A DNA stretch of 64,000 bases from an uncultured Clostridia bacterium. Its GTDB lineage: Bacteria > Bacillota > Clostridia > Christensenellales > UBA1242. The stretch is taken from positions 186,001-250,000 of the forward strand of contig CAKVOP010000001.1 of assembly GCA_934793215.1 (NCBI GenBank), read 5' to 3'. Within the stretch, counting starts at the first letter, position 1; each line of letters begins with the position of its first letter. Below the pieces are notes generated by a model. The model had not been told where the DNA came from. It was given only the letters and a program-made list of their open reading frames with translations, and made no database searches. Positions 17,638 through 26,857 of the stretch are shown here, piece by piece. Position numbers and translations under genes: made by a program.

Positions 17638-19170
17638 ATGCTTTCAAAGGTTTTGAGTTTAGGGCTGAAAGGCATAGAGGGATACAAAGTTGATGTAGAA
17701 ACCGATGTAAGTAATGGGCTTCCTCATTTTGAGATTGTAGGGTTGGGAGACACTGCGATAAAAGAGGCAAAGGAGCGTGTACGCTCGGCGATAAAAAATT
17801 CAGGATTTGATTATCCATCAAAGCGTATTACAATTAATCTTGCACCTGCCGATATTAAAAAAGAAGGGTCGCTTTACGATCTTGCCATTGCGGTGGCAAT
17901 CTTGTCTTGTGATGAAGAAAATAAGATAAAAAACGAAAAGGATTATATTTTTTTAGGTGAACTTTCTTTTGACGGAGGAGTGAGGAGAGTAAAAGGTGTA
18001 TTGCCTCTTCTTATTTCTGCGAGAAAACTTGGGTACAAAAAATTCATTGTGCCAAGAGAGAATTGCTTGGAGGCTGGATTTATTGACGGCATTGAAGTTT
18101 ATGGAGTAGATAGCCTTATTGAAACCGTTAAGTTTTTAAAAGGCGAGACTTCGCTTTTACCTACAAAAGTCGTTAAATTTGACGAGATTTCAAAAGATGA
18201 AACGCGAGGTATGGATTTTTGCAATGTCAAAGGACAAGCGGTTGGGAAGCGTGCACTTGAAATTGCTGCAGCAGGCGGACACAATTTGCTTATGATTGGA
18301 CCTCCTGGAAGCGGGAAGAGCATGCTTGCAAAATGTTTCCCTTCAATTTTGCCAGATATGACATTTGAAGAGGCGTTGGAGGTTACAAAAATTCATTCAA
18401 TAGCGGGCGAACTCGATCTAAAACAGGGCATTGTCAGTGAAAGACCTTTTAGAAGTCCTCATCATACTGCAAGCACAGTGAGTTTGACTGGTGGCGGGAC
18501 AAATGCAAAGCCAGGAGAAATAAGTTTGGCAGACCACGGAGTCTTGTTTCTTGACGAATTTCCAGAGTATAGTCGTCAAAGCATAGAAACACTTCGTCAA
18601 CCTCTAGAAGACGGGGTGATAACGGTCGCAAGAAGTAATGCAACATTTACTTATCCTGCAAATTTCACTTTGATTGCAAGTATGAATCCTTGTCCATGTG
18701 GAAATTATGGTTCAAAAGATAGAGAATGTCGTTGCAGTGCAGGGCAGATAGCAAAATATCTTTCAAAACTTTCTGGACCTATCATGGATAGAATTGATAT
18801 ACATATTGAAGTTGACAATGTTACTTATGCTCAACTTAAAAGTGAAGAAAAAGAAGAAAGCTCTGCAGAAATCAAAAAGAGAGTTGACCGAGCGAGAAAA
18901 ATTCAACTTGAAAGGTTTAAAAATGACAAAATTTATTGCAACGCCAAAATGAATGTCGCAATGGTAAAAAAATATTGCAAACTTGACGACGCAGGAGAAC
19001 TTTTGCTTAAATCCGCATTTGAAAAACTTAAATTGTCAGCTAGGGCACATGATAGAATATTGAAAGTTGCCAGAACTATTGCCGACCTTGCAGGAGTTGA
19101 AAATATTTGCCCAGAACACATTGCAGAAGCGATTTCTTATCGCTCACTTGATAGAAAATACTGGTCATAG
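17638..19170 (+). CDS. comM: YifB/ComM-family Mg chelatase-like ATPase
   Basis: A 510-residue hexameric AAA+ helicase-like protein that helps branch migration of incoming DNA during transformation in other bacteria. It has an N-terminal ChlI-like domain (residues about 20-150, GLPHFEIVGLGD), Walker A GPPGSGKS, the FRSPHHTAS block, Walker B VLFLDEFPE, and a C-terminal Mg-chelatase domain ending with the RAHDRILKVARTIADL helix. AGGAGG precedes the ATG. It is 8 bp from dprA, and the pair is the common Firmicutes competence-related unit. Confidence 0.94.
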   Translation: MLSKVLSLGLKGIEGYKVDVETDVSNGLPHFEIVGLGDTAIKEAKERVRSAIKNSGFDYPSKRITINLAPADIKKEGSLYDLAIAVAILSCDEENKIKNEKDYIFLGELSFDGGVRRVKGVLPLLISARKLGYKKFIVPRENCLEAGFIDGIEVYGVDSLIETVKFLKGETSLLPTKVVKFDEISKDETRGMDFCNVKGQAVGKRALEIAAAGGHNLLMIGPPGSGKSMLAKCFPSILPDMTFEEALEVTKIHSIAGELDLKQGIVSERPFRSPHHTASTVSLTGGGTNAKPGEISLADHGVLFLDEFPEYSRQSIETLRQPLEDGVITVARSNATFTYPANFTLIASMNPCPCGNYGSKDRECRCSAGQIAKYLSKLSGPIMDRIDIHIEVDNVTYAQLKSEEKEESSAEIKKRVDRARKIQLERFKNDKIYCNAKMNVAMVKKYCKLDDAGELLLKSAFEKLKLSARAHDRILKVARTIADLAGVENICPEHIAEAISYRSLDRKYWS

Positions 19171-19178
19171 GAGAATGA

Positions 19179-20246
19179 ATGACAGAGGAAGAAAAATTTT
19201 TAACATTTTTAGCTCAATTTGACTTGTCAGTGAGCAAAATAAATCAAATTTTAGAATTTATGGGGGATAACTTATCCTTAAAATCTTTTTGCAAAACGAA
19301 ATTTGATGAAAAGGTGCTTACAAAACTTTCATTTGACAAAATGTGCGAACGAGCGGACGAAAAAAGAGTTGAAAATTTTAAACGCAATATGGAAAATGAG
19401 GGGATAATCCTTATAAATAAATATGACGAGCGATATCCAAGCCGTTTGCGAGGAATTGATGATGCACCTTTCTTCCTATTTTGTAAAGGGGATTTATCTC
19501 TTTTGGGAAAGGGTGGTCTTTCTGTTGTGGGGTCAAGGAAACCTAGTCCTTACGGAAGGATTGTAACAGAAAGACTTGTCCGTGATGTGGCGAGTGCGGG
19601 AGTTACAATCATAAGTGGTCTTGCTTACGGAGTTGACAGCATTGCACATCGAAAATGCTTGGAAATAGGCGGAAAGACAATAGCAGTTCTTGGTGGAGGA
19701 TTAAATGAAATTTATCCTGCCCAACATGAAGATTTGGCAAGAGAAATAGCAGAAAAGGGACTTCTTATCAGTGAATACACACCTTGCCATAAAGCGACAA
19801 AGTTCACTTTTCCACAACGAAATAGAATTATCGCAGGACTTGGTGATGGTGTTTTAATCACTGAAGCTAATTTCGGCAGTGGAACGTTACACACAAGGGA
19901 TTTTGCACTAGAATATGGCAAAAATTTATATGCAGTACCAGGTATAGATAGTGAACTCTCATCACTTACTAATGAAATCATAAAAACTGGACAAGGTGCA
20001 CTTGTTACGGAGTCTAAAGATATTTTAGATGATTTTCATTTGACAAGTGATAAGCCAAAGCAGGTTTTGCAGTTGTCTCTTGACGAGCAAAAAATCATTT
20101 CACTTTTAGAAGATGGTATGAAAGAAGCCGACTTTTTGGCAAAAAATTGTGAATTGTCCACAAATTTGCTTAATAGTTGTTTGACAACTTTAGAAATTCG
20201 TGGTTTAATAAGAAGAATGCCAGGTGGATTTATTTCACTTGATTAA
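19179..20246 (+). CDS. dprA: DNA-processing protein DprA
   Basis: This 355-residue protein loads RecA on single-stranded DNA during natural transformation. The Rossmann-like core is clear: VVGSRKPSPYGR, ISGLAYGVDSIAHR, AVLGGGLNEIYPAQH, FPQRNRIIAGL, and an EANFGSGTLHTRDFALEYG block. The C-terminal winged helix (about 300-355) is present. AGGAG lies before the ATG. It lies between comM and topA, 3 bp before the topA leader, and is likely cotranscribed with both. Confidence 0.95.
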   Translation: MTEEEKFLTFLAQFDLSVSKINQILEFMGDNLSLKSFCKTKFDEKVLTKLSFDKMCERADEKRVENFKRNMENEGIILINKYDERYPSRLRGIDDAPFFLFCKGDLSLLGKGGLSVVGSRKPSPYGRIVTERLVRDVASAGVTIISGLAYGVDSIAHRKCLEIGGKTIAVLGGGLNEIYPAQHEDLAREIAEKGLLISEYTPCHKATKFTFPQRNRIIAGLGDGVLITEANFGSGTLHTRDFALEYGKNLYAVPGIDSELSSLTNEIIKTGQGALVTESKDILDDFHLTSDKPKQVLQLSLDEQKIISLLEDGMKEADFLAKNCELSTNLLNSCLTTLEIRGLIRRMPGGFISLD

Positions 20247-20261
20247 CAGATGGAGGCTAAT

Positions 20262-22346
20262 TTGAAACTAGTTATTATTGAGTCACCCGCAAAACGAGAG
20301 GCTTTAAAAAAATATTTGGGCGATGGTTATGAAGTCTTTGCCACAAAAGGTCATATTCGTGATTTACCACAAAAAAGTTTTGGACTTGACAGTAAAAATA
20401 ATTTTGAGCCAAAATATGAAATCGTGCCAGAGAAAAAGGCTCTTATAAGTGACCTTAAAAAGAAGGCAAGTCAGGCTGAAAAAGTCTATATCGCAACCGA
20501 CCCCGACCGTGAAGGAGAGGCAATAGGTTGGCATGTGGCAAATATACTTGGGTACAATGCTGAAAATCCTTGCCGTATCCAATTTAATGAAATTTCTAAA
20601 AAAGCGGTTTCAAAAGCATTGGAAAACCCTAGAAAAATAGATTTAAAGCTTGTCAATGCACAACAAGCACGAAGAGTGCTCGACCGCATGGTGGGTTACA
20701 AATTAAGCCCAGTTTTGTGCAAAAAGATTGCTCCAAAACTTTCTGCGGGAAGAGTACAATCTGTTGCATTAAAACTTATTGTAGATAGAGAAAAAGAAAT
20801 CAAAAGTTTTGTTCCAGAAGAGTATTGGACAGTACAAGCCTTGCTTCAAAAAGACAGTCAAGAAGTCAAAGCGAGCCTTGTTCAACGAAAAGGGAAAAAG
20901 TTTGTCCCTGCAAAAAAAGAAGAGGTTGATGCCCTTCTTGAAAATATCAATGGAAAAGACTTTCTTGTAAAAGAAATTAAGAAAGCAAAAACGAAATCTC
21001 ATGCCCCAGCTCCATTTACGACAAGTACGATGCAACAAGATGCATCAAACAAACTTGGATTTACAAGTGCAAAAACAATGTCATCGGCACAACAACTTTA
21101 TGAGGGCGTAGAAATTAAAGGTGAAGGTAAAATTGCACTTATTACTTACATAAGAACTGACTCTGTTCGTGTTTCGACTGATGCACAATCTGCTTGTCTT
21201 GAATTTATTAAAAATAAATATGGCACTGATTTTGTGCCAGAAAAGCCAAACACTTACCATACAAAAGAATCTGCACAAGACGCACATGAGGCTATCCGTC
21301 CTATTACTATGGATATAACCCCTGCAATGGCAAAGGAAACTTTGTCAAGCGAAAATTATAAACTTTATAAACTTATTTACGAGAGATTTTTGGCAAGCCA
21401 AATGAATGAAGCAGAGTATGCGTCAGTTACAGCCAATTTCACTTGCGGAGACTATGTGTTTAGAGCTAGTGGAAAGACTATGGAATTTCCAGGTTATACA
21501 GCTGTATATAAAGATTTTGTTGAAGACGAAAAAAGCGAAAATATGGACGGCAAACTTCCAAAAATGGAAGAGGGGGAACTTCTCAAAGTTAACAAGATTA
21601 TCCCAGAGCAAAAGTTTACCAAACCACCTGTTAGATACACAGATGCCTCAATCGTTAAAGCTATGGAAGAAAAAGGAATTGGTCGTCCTGCTACTTATGC
21701 AGCCACAATTTCAGTTCTTACCAGTCGTCACTATGTTGAAAAAGATAAGAAATACTTTATCCCAACCGAACTTGGCGAAAAAATCACAGAATATCTTGAC
21801 CAATTTTTCTCATCGGTCATTAATGTCAAATTTACTGCTTACATGGAAAGTCGTCTTGATGATATCGCATCAAAGGACGAAAACTGGCATGATGTTGTAA
21901 ATAATTTTTGGAATGGTTTTGAAAAATTATTGGTAAGGGCGGGTGAAAGTAGTGTAAGCCTAAGAGAACCTCCAAAGGAAACAGATATTGTTTGCGATAA
22001 GTGTGGAGGAAAGATGCTCATAAGGACAGGCAGATTTGGTGAATTCCTGGCTTGCTCAAATTTTCCAAAATGCAAAAATACAAGACCTATTGAAACTGAA
22101 AAGAAAAGCGTTGGGAAATGCCCAGAATGTGGGGCTGAAATGGTTGAGAAAAAAACTAGAAAGGGCAAGATTTTTTACTCATGCCAAAGATACCCAGACT
22201 GTCAATTCGCAAGTTGGGATATTCCAACAGGTGAAAAATGCCCAAAATGTAATGCTTATCTTGTAAAGAAAGGCAAGGTTATTAAGTGTTCAAATAATGC
22301 TTGTGATTATAAAATAGACAAAGTTGAAGAAGAAAATATTGAATAA
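20262..22346 (+). CDS. topA: DNA topoisomerase I
   Basis: A type IA topoisomerase of 694 residues that relaxes negative supercoils. I chose the TTG at 20262 (KLVIIESPAKREALKKYLG) because GGAGG at 20252 is well spaced; an ATG at 20250 overlaps that site. The Toprim core (TDPDREGEAIGWH) and the active-site tyrosine in ITYIRTDSVRVS are visible. Three C-terminal zinc ribbons are present (CDKCGGKM...C, CPECGAEM...C, CPKCNAYL...C). It sits between dprA and a TrmFO-like gene, the classical Firmicutes order. Confidence 0.95.
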   Translation: MKLVIIESPAKREALKKYLGDGYEVFATKGHIRDLPQKSFGLDSKNNFEPKYEIVPEKKALISDLKKKASQAEKVYIATDPDREGEAIGWHVANILGYNAENPCRIQFNEISKKAVSKALENPRKIDLKLVNAQQARRVLDRMVGYKLSPVLCKKIAPKLSAGRVQSVALKLIVDREKEIKSFVPEEYWTVQALLQKDSQEVKASLVQRKGKKFVPAKKEEVDALLENINGKDFLVKEIKKAKTKSHAPAPFTTSTMQQDASNKLGFTSAKTMSSAQQLYEGVEIKGEGKIALITYIRTDSVRVSTDAQSACLEFIKNKYGTDFVPEKPNTYHTKESAQDAHEAIRPITMDITPAMAKETLSSENYKLYKLIYERFLASQMNEAEYASVTANFTCGDYVFRASGKTMEFPGYTAVYKDFVEDEKSENMDGKLPKMEEGELLKVNKIIPEQKFTKPPVRYTDASIVKAMEEKGIGRPATYAATISVLTSRHYVEKDKKYFIPTELGEKITEYLDQFFSSVINVKFTAYMESRLDDIASKDENWHDVVNNFWNGFEKLLVRAGESSVSLREPPKETDIVCDKCGGKMLIRTGRFGEFLACSNFPKCKNTRPIETEKKSVGKCPECGAEMVEKKTRKGKIFYSCQRYPDCQFASWDIPTGEKCPKCNAYLVKKGKVIKCSNNACDYKIDKVEEENIE

Positions 22347-22420
22347 TAACCTTTTTTTCAAGTTTTTGAGAGCTATTTTGATCAAAAAATAGCGTTAAAC
22401 CAATTTAAAAAAGATTTTGA

Positions 22421-22446
22421 GGGCGAGCAAATAGGCTCGCCTTTTA
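22421..22446 (+). terminator. Terminator after topA
   Basis: GGCGAGC (22422-22428) pairs with GCTCGCC (22435-22441), then TTTTATT. It separates topA from the next unit, whose promoter candidate is TTGAAA-16 bp-TATTCT near 22503-22530. Confidence 0.85.
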
Positions 22447-22564
22447 TTAAACCAGTTTTCAAAATGCGACACAAGAAAGGGATTAAGTTGTGTTAAAACG
22501 ATTTGAAAATTTATAAAAATGTGTTATTCTACCTATGTAACTAATCTTTGTTGCAAGGAGCAAT

Positions 22565-23767
22565 ATGCCATTTAATAGAAAGTTTGTAAATATTATTGGT
22601 GCTGGTTTTGCCGGAATTGAGTGTGCACTATTTTTGGCAAGCCATGGAGTGAAAGTTCACATCTTTGATTCTGGAAGAGTATTTGAAAAAGATGTGTTTG
22701 ACGAAAATGCATCTTTGATTAAGGAAAAGACTAAAAAACTTTTGACGAAAGAACTTGAAAGGCTTGGAAGTCCACTTGTTTGCTATGGAGAAAAACAAGG
22801 ATTAAGCGAAAAGGAAATTTTACAACTTGGCAAAACTCTAATAAATCAGCACCCCAATATTAAGGTTATAAATGCCTGTGTGCATGAGTTGAATCCGGGA
22901 GAAGTTACGGTTATTGCTACGGGCAGTTACACTGATGAAGGAATGAGTGATTTTCTAGTAAAAATATTCGGGGGCATGCTGTGCCATTCTTACATGCCAC
23001 TTTATCCAATTTTTGATAAGAGTGGGGAAAAACTAGAAGAGCGTAATGGAAACAAACTTTTAGGATTAAGTTATGAAGAGTACATAAAATTTATTAATGG
23101 TGTGCTTGACGAGGTTAGAGAAAATGAAGTATTAAAAGAAGACATGCTTTCTGGTACTATTGAAAAACTCGCATTTGAAAGTAAAAATGCCCTTCGTGAT
23201 TTCTCATTAAGGCCAGTGCTTACATCTTTGAATGACAGACCTTATGCCACTGTAAAATTTGGACAAACAGCAAAGGGGCTTCTAGGAATTGGGCTTGCGA
23301 GCACCTTACCACAATCATCGCAGGAAAAAATATTTTCAAAAATTGATTATTTGAAAGATGCGAAGTTAGTTGCATGTGGGAAAATGCTTAAAGTATGTCA
23401 AATTTCTTCGCCATATGTGGTCAATCTTTATCATCAGTCACTTGCTCATAAAAATATATTTTTTGCAGGATCTATATTAGGAATAAGTGGGCATATTGAT
23501 TGTATTGCAAGTGGACTATACACCGCACTTTGTGTCTTAAAATATGTGCAAGAAAGGGCAATGGTTGATTTGTCGCCACTTACAGCAATGGGCAAAATGG
23601 TCAAGATGATAGCAACACAAGATAGGATATTGGGAGGCTTTTTGGAAGATTATCAAATCTTTTCAAACGCTGACCTTGAAAAAGATAATATTGTAGATTT
23701 GTTTGCAAAACGCTCACTAGACGAGCTTGCAAAGTTTAAGGAGAATTATAATGGAAACTATGTTTAG
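22565..23767 (+). CDS. Divergent TrmFO-like FAD protein lacking the catalytic cysteines
   Basis: A 400-residue protein at the place where trmFO (folate-dependent tRNA m5U54 methyltransferase) normally lies, between topA and hslV. The FAD-binding start IIGAGFAGIECALFLASHG and the C-terminal VNLYHQSLAHKNIFFAGSILGISGHIDCIASGLYTAL block match TrmFO. However, the usual VCSNSLR cysteine motif near residue 50 is replaced by a stretch without cysteine (DENASLIKEKTKKLL), and the EGCMP motif near 220 by one without cysteine. Substrate methylation as in TrmFO is therefore doubtful. The C-terminus overlaps hslV by 17 bp. It may have a new or purely structural role. Confidence 0.8.
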   Translation: MPFNRKFVNIIGAGFAGIECALFLASHGVKVHIFDSGRVFEKDVFDENASLIKEKTKKLLTKELERLGSPLVCYGEKQGLSEKEILQLGKTLINQHPNIKVINACVHELNPGEVTVIATGSYTDEGMSDFLVKIFGGMLCHSYMPLYPIFDKSGEKLEERNGNKLLGLSYEEYIKFINGVLDEVRENEVLKEDMLSGTIEKLAFESKNALRDFSLRPVLTSLNDRPYATVKFGQTAKGLLGIGLASTLPQSSQEKIFSKIDYLKDAKLVACGKMLKVCQISSPYVVNLYHQSLAHKNIFFAGSILGISGHIDCIASGLYTALCVLKYVQERAMVDLSPLTAMGKMVKMIATQDRILGGFLEDYQIFSNADLEKDNIVDLFAKRSLDELAKFKENYNGNYV

Positions 23768-24290
23768 AGGAACAACAATTTGTGGAGTAAAAAAAGATGG
23801 ACATATCGCAATTGCCGGTGATGGACAGGTAACAATGGGAGAAAGTGTAGTATTCAAAAGCACAGCCCGTAAAGTTAGAAGAATTTATGATGACAAAGTC
23901 GTTATTGGCTTTGCTGGAACAGTTAGCGATGCATTTTCTCTTTGTGAGAAATTTGAAAATATGCTAAACAAATTTTCTGGCAACCTCATGAGAAGTGCGG
24001 TTGAACTTGCAGGCCTTTGGAGAGAAGATAAGGCTTCAAGAAAACTTGAAGCACTCATGATTGTTGCTGATAAGGAAAGACTTTTAATGGTTTCTGGGAC
24101 GGGAGAAGTCATTGAACCAGACGATGATATTTGTGCAATCGGCTCTGGTGGAAATTTTGCTCTTGCAGCCGCAAAGGCCTTAAAGCAAAACACAAATCTT
24201 TCAGCAAAAGAGATTGCAACCAAGGCGCTTGAAATCGCTGGACAAATTTGTGTCTATACAAACGACCATGTAACAGTTGAGGAGGTTTAA
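23751..24290 (+). CDS. hslV: HslV/ClpQ protease subunit of HslUV
   Basis: A 179-residue threonine-type peptidase forming a 12-mer with HslU. The N-terminus METMFRGTTICGVKKDG places the catalytic threonine after a seven-residue propeptide, longer than in E. coli but like some Bacillus ClpQ forms. GDGQVTMG and the GSGGNFALAAAKAL region are typical. The start at 23751 has AAGGAG 8 bp upstream; the gene overlaps the end of the TrmFO-like frame. hslU follows after one base. Confidence 0.94.
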   Translation: METMFRGTTICGVKKDGHIAIAGDGQVTMGESVVFKSTARKVRRIYDDKVVIGFAGTVSDAFSLCEKFENMLNKFSGNLMRSAVELAGLWREDKASRKLEALMIVADKERLLMVSGTGEVIEPDDDICAIGSGGNFALAAAKALKQNTNLSAKEIATKALEIAGQICVYTNDHVTVEEV

Positions 24291-24291
24291 A

Positions 24292-25587
24292 ATGAACTTA
24301 ACACCAAAAGAAATAGTTGAAGAACTTGACAAATATATTATTGGACAATCAAAGGCAAAACGTGCCGTGGCGGTTGCACTTCGTAATAGATATAGAAGAA
24401 GCAAACTTACAAAAGAAGAAAGAGAAGAAATTACACCTAAAAATATCATCATGAAAGGACCAACTGGTGTAGGTAAAACTGAAATCGCAAGACGACTCGC
24501 AAAACTTGTAAAAGCACCTTTTATTAAAATTGAAGCAACAAAATACACCGAGGTTGGTTATGTGGGCCGAGATGTTGAAAGCATGATACGAGACCTTGTG
24601 GAAGTCGCAGTAAGAATGGTGAAAGATGAGAAGAACCACGAAATGGAATCAAAGGTAAAGCCAGCAGTTGACGAAAAACTAATAGATGCTATATGCGATT
24701 CAAGACGGGCACAAGGGCAAACTGTTGATAGAACAGAGGTTGAAGAAAGTTTGAAAAAAGGTCTTCTTGAAGATGAGCAAGTTGATATTTTTGTTACCGA
24801 AACTCCAAAACCAATGCTCGCTATGGGTGGTGCTGAAATGAGTATAGGTTCAATTTTTGATGGAATTCTTCCTCAAAAAAGATCAAAACGTAAAGTGGTA
24901 GTTTCAAAGGCAAGAGAGATGCTTCTCGCCGAAGAATGTGAAAAGGTAGTTGACAAAGATAATGTTTATGCCGAAGCCATAAGAAGAACGGAGGAGGAAG
25001 GGATTATCTTTATAGATGAAATAGATAAGATTATTGGTGGAGAAGGCCCATCAAATAAGCAAGATGTTTCAAGAGAAGGCGTTCAAAGAGATATTCTTCC
25101 AATCGTTGAAGGAAGCACGGTTGCAACGAAATATGGAAATGTTAAAACTGACTTTATTCTATTCATCGCAGCGGGGGCATTCCATGTTGCAAACATAGAA
25201 GATATGATTCCTGAACTTCAAGGGCGTTTCCCAATAAGGGTAGACCTTGAAAGTTTAACAACTGACGATTTTAAGCGTATCTTGAAAGAGCCTAAAAATT
25301 CAATTTGCAAACAATATGCTTCAATTTTAAAGGTCGACAATATAAATCTTGAATTTACTGATGATGCTATTGAAGAAATTGCACTTATGGCGGTTGCTGA
25401 AAATGAAACAAGCGAAAACATTGGTGCAAGACGACTTCACACAATCATGGAAAGTTTGCTGGAAGATATTTCATTCAATGCTACTGGGCTTCACCCAATG
25501 CTTGATGTCAAGATTGATAGGGCGTATGTTCAAAACGCTTTCAAGGCAACAAAGAAAAAATTTGACCTTGCTAAATATGTTTTATAG
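24292..25587 (+). CDS. hslU: HslU/ClpY ATPase subunit of HslUV
   Basis: A 431-residue AAA+ unfoldase. LTPKEIVEELDKYIIGQ, Walker A GPTGVGKTEIARRLA, KVEATKYTEVGYVGRDVE, Walker B IIFIDEIDKI and the C-terminal FDLAKYVL (HslV-activating tail ending in a leucine) are all present. The I-domain (about 100-220) is intact. The start at 24292 has GAGGAGG just upstream; an in-frame ATG at 24277 lies inside hslV. Cotranscribed with hslV. Confidence 0.96.
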   Translation: MNLTPKEIVEELDKYIIGQSKAKRAVAVALRNRYRRSKLTKEEREEITPKNIIMKGPTGVGKTEIARRLAKLVKAPFIKIEATKYTEVGYVGRDVESMIRDLVEVAVRMVKDEKNHEMESKVKPAVDEKLIDAICDSRRAQGQTVDRTEVEESLKKGLLEDEQVDIFVTETPKPMLAMGGAEMSIGSIFDGILPQKRSKRKVVVSKAREMLLAEECEKVVDKDNVYAEAIRRTEEEGIIFIDEIDKIIGGEGPSNKQDVSREGVQRDILPIVEGSTVATKYGNVKTDFILFIAAGAFHVANIEDMIPELQGRFPIRVDLESLTTDDFKRILKEPKNSICKQYASILKVDNINLEFTDDAIEEIALMAVAENETSENIGARRLHTIMESLLEDISFNATGLHPMLDVKIDRAYVQNAFKATKKKFDLAKYVL

Positions 25588-25595
25588 AGGATAAA

Positions 25596-26273
25596 ATGGA
25601 TAAATCGCGAACCGAACTTTTAATAGGGGAAGATGCTCTCAAAAAAATCGAGCGTTCCTTTGTTACGGTTGTTGGTACGGGAGGTGTCGGCGGACATGCT
25701 GTTATGGCTCTTGTGCGTGCGGGGGTTGAACATATAAGACTTGTCGACTTTGATAAAGTGTCGTCATCAAATGCCAATCGTCAAGTGGTGGCAAATGATA
25801 AAACGATTGGCAGAGCGAAGGTTGATGTTTTAAAAGAAATGATTTTGCTTATAAATAATAAGGTCGAAGTCGAAACGCTTGAAGAAATTGCGACAAAAGA
25901 CAATATACCAAGACTTACTAATGGAAGCGATATTGTTATTGATGCAATCGACTCGGTGGCGGACAAGGTTGAACTTATTTGCTTTTGCAAAGAAAACAAT
26001 ATTCCAATTGTTTCGGCAATGGGAGCTGGCAATAGGTATGATTTGCCCGAATTTAAATTAACTGACATATACAAAACTCACGATGACGGGCTTGCAAAAG
26101 TTTTAAGAAAAAAACTTAAAGAAAGAAGAGTAAAAAAACTTGAAGTGGTCACATCTTGTTCTATGCCATGCAGAAAAGGGAAACCTGTGGCCAGCATAAG
26201 TTATTACCCAGCCGTTTGTGGAAATGTGCTTGCAAGTGTTGTGGTAAATAAAATTATCAGGGAGGAAATATGA
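25596..26273 (+). CDS. tcdA: TcdA-type E1-like tRNA t6A dehydratase
   Basis: This 225-residue ThiF/E1-superfamily ATPase cyclises threonylcarbamoyl-A37 in tRNA. The GTGGVGGHAV nucleotide loop, an SSSNANRQ arginine-finger-like stretch, a DAIDSVADK segment and the tail SCSMPCRKGKPV are visible. The N-terminal SRTELLIGEDALKKI is a TcdA/CsdL hallmark. It starts 8 bp after hslU and overlaps the thioredoxin gene by 4 bp (ATGA), so it is part of a longer hslVU-tcdA-trx operon. Confidence 0.88.
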   Translation: MDKSRTELLIGEDALKKIERSFVTVVGTGGVGGHAVMALVRAGVEHIRLVDFDKVSSSNANRQVVANDKTIGRAKVDVLKEMILLINNKVEVETLEEIATKDNIPRLTNGSDIVIDAIDSVADKVELICFCKENNIPIVSAMGAGNRYDLPEFKLTDIYKTHDDGLAKVLRKKLKERRVKKLEVVTSCSMPCRKGKPVASISYYPAVCGNVLASVVVNKIIREEI

Positions 26274-26575
26274 AAATTATTGAAGAAAAAGACTTTGAAG
26301 AAGAAGTAAAATCTGGCAAAGTTATTGTTGATTTTTTTGCAACTTGGTGCATGCCTTGTAAAATGATGGGACAAATATTTGAACGCATGGAGGATACTTT
26401 AAAGCCTGATGAAAAAATAATTAAGGTTGATGTTGACGAGTGCGAAAATCTTTCAAGAAAATTTGGGGTTCTTTCAATCCCAACCCTTGTTTTCTTCAAA
26501 GATGGCCAAATGATTTCAAAACATGTAGGTCTTATGCAAGAGGAAGAAGTAAGAGAAATATTCGACAAAATGTAA
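26270..26575 (+). CDS. Thioredoxin-like protein with CMPC active site
   Basis: A 101-residue single thioredoxin fold: VIVDFFATWCMPCKMMG active site and the cis-proline loop SIPTLVFFKDG. The usual CGPC is CMPC here, which would shift redox potential or partner choice. Translationally coupled to tcdA by an ATGA overlap, which is unusual company for a thioredoxin. Confidence 0.9.
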   Translation: MKIIEEKDFEEEVKSGKVIVDFFATWCMPCKMMGQIFERMEDTLKPDEKIIKVDVDECENLSRKFGVLSIPTLVFFKDGQMISKHVGLMQEEEVREIFDKM

Positions 26576-26705
26576 ATGGACGCCATGTTAAGACAAAAAT
26601 ATTATTTTTAAGTTTATGAATTGTCAAATTTCATTTATCCAACATTTTTTGTTATATTACTGACGAGAAGTGTAACACTGCATATAATTTAAGAAAATTT
26701 TAATG

Positions 26706-26733
26706 AAATGGGTGTAAAATGCCCATTTTTTTT
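26706..26733 (+). terminator. Terminator of the hslVU-tcdA-trx operon
   Basis: AATGGG pairs with CCCATT and is followed by a run of T. The rest of 26576-26805 shows nothing recognised. Confidence 0.75.
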
Positions 26734-26805
26734 GTTTTTTTATGATTTTTTCATTAAAATGCACCTTTTTTGAGTTTTTGCAAGATAATTTGAGAATAAT
26801 GTCTA

Positions 26806-26834
26806 TTGACAATAAAGGTAAAGAGTGATAAAAT
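26806..26834 (+). promoter_or_regulatory. Promoter of the nifS-nifU pair
   Basis: TTGACA (26806-26811), a 17-bp spacer and TAAAAT (26829-26834), 23 bp before the start codon. Confidence 0.85.
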
Positions 26835-26857
26835 ATTGGGAGAAAAGGAGAATTTTT

